Shown here in pieces: positions 60,613-64,000 of a DNA stretch of 64,000 bases. The stretch's first letter is position 1. Every line of letters starts with the position of its first letter. This DNA is from Pseudomonas putida W15Oct28 (GTDB taxonomy: Bacteria; Pseudomonadota; Gammaproteobacteria; Pseudomonadales; Pseudomonadaceae): the NCBI RefSeq assembly GCF_000708715.2, contig NZ_JENB01000031.1:1-64000 (forward strand), given 5' to 3'. The position numbers and the translations under genes are program-made. The notes beneath the pieces were generated by a model. It was not told the DNA's origin, did not search any database, and saw nothing but the letters and a program-made list of their open reading frames with translations.

Positions 60613-62709
60613 ATGTCGTTAGTCGCAAGCCCCGACATCATGTACCGGCTGTTGATTCAGAGTGTGGTGGACTATGCCATCTACATGCTCACCCCCGAAG
60701 GTGTCGTCGCCAACTGGAACCCCGGCGCCCAGCGTGCCAAGGGTTACCACGCCGAGGAAATCGTCGGCCAGCATTACTCGTTGTTCTACACCGATGCCGA
60801 GCGCGCCGCCGGGTTGCCCGCGCACAACCTGGAGCAGGCGCGCAGCACCGGGCGCTTTGAAGAGATCGGTTCACGCCTGCGCAAGGATGGCTCGGCCTTC
60901 CACGCCCATGTGGTGATCGATGCGGTGTACGACGATGCCGGGCAGCTGGTGGGTTTCGCCAAGGTTACCCGCGACATTTCCGAACGCCGCCGCCAGGAGC
61001 TGGAGCTGCTGCAGGCCAAGGAACTGGCCGAGCAGTACAGCCAGGAAATGGCCAAGCTGTCGCAGTTCCTGGATTCGGTCATTGCCAACATCCCTGCCAG
61101 CGTCATCGTCCAAGACCTTGAAAGCCAGCGCATTCTGCTGGCCAACCAGCAGGCCGAGCGCCTGTTCGGCGGGCCAGAGCGCAGCATGATCGGCCAACTG
61201 CCTGGCCAGTGCCTGAGCCCGGCGGCTGCCGACTACCTTGAGCAGCAACTGGCCCGTGGTGCCCGCAGCACCAAGGGCCATACTGCCGAGACCCGGGTCG
61301 ACACCGCTCGTGGCCCGCGTACCCTGCGCAGCCGCAGCTTGCTCAGCCAGAACCGCGAGGGCCAGGCTGATTACGTGCTGTTTGTTGCCGAGGATGCCAC
61401 CGAGGAACTGGCCGCCCACGCGCAGATTCACCACATGGCGCACCATGACGCGCTCACCGGGCTGCCCAACCGCACGCTGTTCAACGAACGCCTGCGCCAG
61501 GCGCTGGTGCGTGGCAGCGAGAACGCCAAGCTGACCGCTGCCCTGTGCCTGGACCTGGACAACTTCAAGAACATCAACGACTCCCTGGGCCATGCCTTCG
61601 GCGACAAGCTGCTGCGCGAACTGGGCAAACGCCTGCGCCGTGAGCTGCGCGAACACGACACCCTGGCCCGGCTGGGCGGCGACGAGTTTGCCGTGGTACT
61701 GACCGGGCTGGACGGCCGCGATGCCGCGTGCAACACCGCGCAGCGCCTGATCAATGCCATTTGCCCGCCTTTCCAGATCGAAGGCCACCAGTTCACGGTG
61801 GGAGTGAGCATCGGCGTTGCCATCGCCCCCGATGACAACGACCAGGCCGAACAGCTGCTCGGCTATGCAGACATGGCGCTATACGAGGCCAAGCGCAACG
61901 GGCGCAACCGCTACGAGTGCTTCGAGGTGGAACTGGACGTTGCAGCCCGCCAGCGCCGCCTGGTGGAAACCGACCTGCGCACCGCGCTGCACCTGGGGCA
62001 GTTGCAACTGCACTACCAACCAGTGGTCGACCAGCAGACCCATGACATCACCGGCTACGAGGCGTTGTTGCGCTGGGAGCATCCGAGCCGCGGCATGGTC
62101 ATGCCCATGGACTTCATCCCTATCGCCGAGGAAACCGGGTTGATTCATGAACTGGGCATTCGGGCCTTGAACCTGGCCTGTCAGGAAGCGGCCAGCTGGG
62201 ACAGCGAGCAGACGGTGTCGGTCAACCTGTCGCCGGTGCAGTTCAAGAATGCCAACCTGGTGCAGGTTGTGGCCTTGGCCCTGGCCGACTCGGGCCTGCC
62301 GGCGCAGCGCCTGGAGCTGGAAATCACCGAGTCGGTGCTGCTGGGCAACAGCGAGGAGAACGTGCGCACCTTGCGCGCGCTGAAAGACCTGGGCGTGTCC
62401 ATTTCGCTGGACGATTTCGGCACCGGGTATTCATCGCTCGGCTACCTGCGCTCGTTCCCGTTCGACCGGATCAAGATCGACAAGTCGTTCGTGCATGACA
62501 TGTGCGACAGCCGCGAGGCAATGTCGATCATCCGCGCCATTACCGACCTGTCCAACAGCCTGATGATCAAGACCACGGCCGAGGGGGTGGAGTCGGAAGA
62601 GCAGATGCGCCGGCTGGCGGCGGAAGGGTGCTCGCATTTCCAGGGCTACCTGTACGGGCGGCCGGCACCGGCGAGCGAGCGGTTGAAACAGGTGATAACA
62701 CCGGCCTGA
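60613..62709 (+). CDS. PAS-GGDEF-EAL cyclic-di-GMP enzyme
   Basis: 698 residues, cytoplasmic. A first PAS domain (about 10-125), a coiled linker (125-155), a second PAS-like segment (155-265), GGDEF at 355-359 with an inhibitory RxxD site at R346-D349, and EAL at 483-485 with DDFGTGYSSL and KIDKSF further on. All motifs look intact, so it may make or break c-di-GMP or switch between the two. A CRP/Vfr-type dyad upstream suggests cAMP-linked expression. Stand-alone gene. Confidence 0.92.
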   Translation: MSLVASPDIMYRLLIQSVVDYAIYMLTPEGVVANWNPGAQRAKGYHAEEIVGQHYSLFYTDAERAAGLPAHNLEQARSTGRFEEIGSRLRKDGSAFHAHVVIDAVYDDAGQLVGFAKVTRDISERRRQELELLQAKELAEQYSQEMAKLSQFLDSVIANIPASVIVQDLESQRILLANQQAERLFGGPERSMIGQLPGQCLSPAAADYLEQQLARGARSTKGHTAETRVDTARGPRTLRSRSLLSQNREGQADYVLFVAEDATEELAAHAQIHHMAHHDALTGLPNRTLFNERLRQALVRGSENAKLTAALCLDLDNFKNINDSLGHAFGDKLLRELGKRLRRELREHDTLARLGGDEFAVVLTGLDGRDAACNTAQRLINAICPPFQIEGHQFTVGVSIGVAIAPDDNDQAEQLLGYADMALYEAKRNGRNRYECFEVELDVAARQRRLVETDLRTALHLGQLQLHYQPVVDQQTHDITGYEALLRWEHPSRGMVMPMDFIPIAEETGLIHELGIRALNLACQEAASWDSEQTVSVNLSPVQFKNANLVQVVALALADSGLPAQRLELEITESVLLGNSEENVRTLRALKDLGVSISLDDFGTGYSSLGYLRSFPFDRIKIDKSFVHDMCDSREAMSIIRAITDLSNSLMIKTTAEGVESEEQMRRLAAEGCSHFQGYLYGRPAPASERLKQVITPA

Positions 62710-62752
62710 CGGCTTACGCGGCCTTACTCAAAATCTAAAGGCTTGTGCAATC

Positions 62753-62856
62753 CTTGTGGGAGCGGGCATGTCGAGGCGTCGAACCGCCGCGAACACCGGC
62801 GCAGCCGGTGCCAGCCACCGCGTTGATTTCTTCGCGGGCACGCCCGCTCCCACAAG
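62753..62856. repeat. REP pair (GGGAGCGGGC type)
   Basis: TTGTGGGAGCGGGC and its inverse GCCCGCTCCCACAA around a CACCGGC/GCCGGTG stem, between converging genes. Confidence 0.88.
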
Positions 62857-62878
62857 GTCCGTGTCGCCCTGATGAATT

Positions 62879-63703
62879 TCAGCTATTCCAGTCTGGCGCA
62901 AACGCCGGGCTCACTACGCGCTGGTCTTTCGGCAGCCCGGCAATCGCCGCGCGGTCTTCGTCGTCCAGCTGCACGTTCAACGCTGCCAGGTTGGCCAGCT
63001 GGTTCTCGCGGCTACTGGCCTTGGGGATCGCCGCCACACCGTCCTGGTCCAGCAACCACTTCAGCGCCACCTGGCTAGGCAGCACGCCATGCTTGCGGGC
63101 AATCGCCTGGATCACCGGCTGCGCCGCCGCCTGGCCGCGGGCCAGCGGGGTATAGGCAGTGAGCAACAGGTCATGCTTGCGGGCGTAGTCGAGCAGCGGT
63201 TGCTGGCCGAGCAGCACGTGGTATTCCACCTGAATCGCCGACAACGGCGCGCCCAGGGTTTCCACCACCTGGCGCAGCAGCCCCAGCGGGAAGTTGGCCA
63301 CGCCGATGTGGCGCGTCTTGCCCTCGTCGCGCAGTGCTACCAGGGTGTCGATGCTGCGTGCCAGGTCCCAATCCTTGCCGGGCCAGTGAATGTGGAACAG
63401 GTCGACCTGCTCGGTGCCCAAGGCGCGCAGGCTGTCTTCCAGCGACTGGCGCATGGCCTTGGGCTCCAGGCGGTCCCACCACACCTTGGTGGTGAGGTGG
63501 ATCTGCTCGCGCGGCACGTCGCTGTCGCGCAGGGCCTGGCCAACGGCCGCTTCGTTCTCGTAGGCGGTGGCAGTGTCGATGTGCCGGTAACCCACGTCCA
63601 GCGCCTGATGCACGGCCTGGGTGCATTCGGTGCCGGTCATCGGCCAGGTGCCCAGGCCGATTGCTGGCAGGTCCAGACCGGTACGGGTGGTGAGCCTTTG
63701 CAT
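62879..63703 (-). CDS. Aldo/keto reductase
   Basis: 274 residues from the ATG at 63703 (AAGGAA 6 nt upstream). (alpha/beta)8 fold with the tetrad Asp and Tyr in DTATAYENE, Lys in TTKVWW and His in FHIHWPG. The C-terminal IPKASSRENQLANLAAL is the NADPH 2'-phosphate region. It resembles 2,5-diketo-gluconate reductase/DkgB-type enzymes acting on small aldehydes, including methylglyoxal. No operon partner. Confidence 0.88.
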   Translation of the reverse strand: MQRLTTRTGLDLPAIGLGTWPMTGTECTQAVHQALDVGYRHIDTATAYENEAAVGQALRDSDVPREQIHLTTKVWWDRLEPKAMRQSLEDSLRALGTEQVDLFHIHWPGKDWDLARSIDTLVALRDEGKTRHIGVANFPLGLLRQVVETLGAPLSAIQVEYHVLLGQQPLLDYARKHDLLLTAYTPLARGQAAAQPVIQAIARKHGVLPSQVALKWLLDQDGVAAIPKASSRENQLANLAALNVQLDDEDRAAIAGLPKDQRVVSPAFAPDWNS

Positions 63704-63950
63704 GTAAATTCCTTGTAGGGTGTGCAGGGTTCGCACTCGATGGTCGGTGATCAGCGAGGCCCGGGCCATGCGTACAAGGCACAAAGTGGTCGATCAGCGA
63801 ACAGTAATTGCAGCCGGCGTGGACAAGCGGCAAATGAACTTCCTTATGCTGCGGCATCTCTTCTAGAATTCGAGCTGTTGCACCCGCCAGGCCATGCCTG
63901 CGCGGCCTTCCCTGGGCGCTGCCTGCTGGCGCGCCGTCATCGAGAGAGCC

Positions 63951-64000
63951 ATGAGTTCCAGTACACCGCTGTCCGGCGTCAACCAACCCCTGCGCGGCAT
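63951..64000 (+). CDS. Gene start cut by the right edge, possibly an EamA-type membrane transporter
   Basis: ATG at 63951 after GAGAGAGCC. Only MSSSTPLSGVNQPLRG is visible. This opening resembles the cytoplasmic N-terminus of some DMT/EamA permeases, but too little is present for a firm call. The 247-bp gap to the aldo/keto reductase carries both divergent promoters. Confidence 0.4.
   Translation, partial: MSSSTPLSGVNQPLRG

Noticed and set aside
1..64000. CRISPR arrays, tRNA genes, integrases or transposases
   Set aside because: No regularly spaced short repeats, cloverleaf-type gene ends or recombinase motifs were seen; the recurring palindromes are REP elements.

Overview
The window looks like chromosomal DNA of a fluorescent pseudomonad close to the Pseudomonas putida group. 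It is GC-rich, and at least twelve copies of P. putida-style REP palindromes (cores GGGAGCGGGC, TAGGAGCGGCC and GGGAGCTGGC) sit between genes. The CatR and CatBCA proteins look like their P. putida counterparts. No rRNA, tRNA, CRISPR array, prophage or insertion sequence was seen. Almost every gene serves the uptake, oxidation or regulation of amines and aromatic compounds.

Layout. 1-11.6 kb: a very large cyclic beta-glucan synthase-like gene that runs off the left edge, a PAS histidine kinase, and an FAD amine oxidase/PotF-like binding-protein pair with a divergent LysR regulator. 11.7-15 kb: an unusual ferredoxin/flavin reductase/M24-peptidase fusion divergent from a MocR regulator. 15-20 kb: a DUF1835-like protein, a secreted hydrolase, a TPR protein and a chemoreceptor with a flagellar-sigma-type promoter. 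20-23.5 kb: a second PotF-like protein, a putrescine-type aminotransferase and a LuxR regulator. 23.6-31 kb: a carnitine monooxygenase cluster (cntA, cntB, BCCT transporter, D-malate dehydrogenase, LysR) with an XRE-PAS regulator. 31-36.8 kb: Lrp, acetylpolyamine amidohydrolase, a permease, an EutH-type permease and a LuxR regulator. 36.9-39 kb: an alditol/lactone oxidase and an SDR.

39-60 kb is the most striking part. It holds catR/catBCA; a complete iacABCDEFG-iacR-iacHI set for indole-3-acetic acid degradation; a beta-barrel porin; a cytochrome c; a FeaR-like AraC regulator; a tryptophan-tryptophylquinone aromatic amine dehydrogenase operon (aauB-E-D-A plus a cytochrome c); and a divergent phenylacetaldehyde-type dehydrogenase. 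Read together these encode a plausible route in which a periplasmic amine dehydrogenase turns tryptamine into indole-3-acetaldehyde, an aldehyde dehydrogenase makes indole-3-acetate, Iac enzymes convert it to catechol, and Cat enzymes carry it to beta-ketoadipate enol-lactone. The joined pathway is inference; the individual families are well supported.

60-64 kb: a GNAT enzyme, a PAS-GGDEF-EAL protein with a near-perfect CRP/Vfr-type site upstream, an aldo/keto reductase, and the first codons of a gene cut by the right edge.

Several short DNA motifs occur in pairs upstream of functionally linked genes and suggest small regulons: a 24-bp dyad before iacA and iacH; TGGTTAAC direct repeats before cntA and the BCCT transporter gene; a 20-bp dyad before eutH and the SDR gene; and an 18-bp motif with a CTGGC-N-GCCAG core before the porin and cytochrome genes. 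All coordinates and start choices come from reading the sequence by eye; no database search was run.
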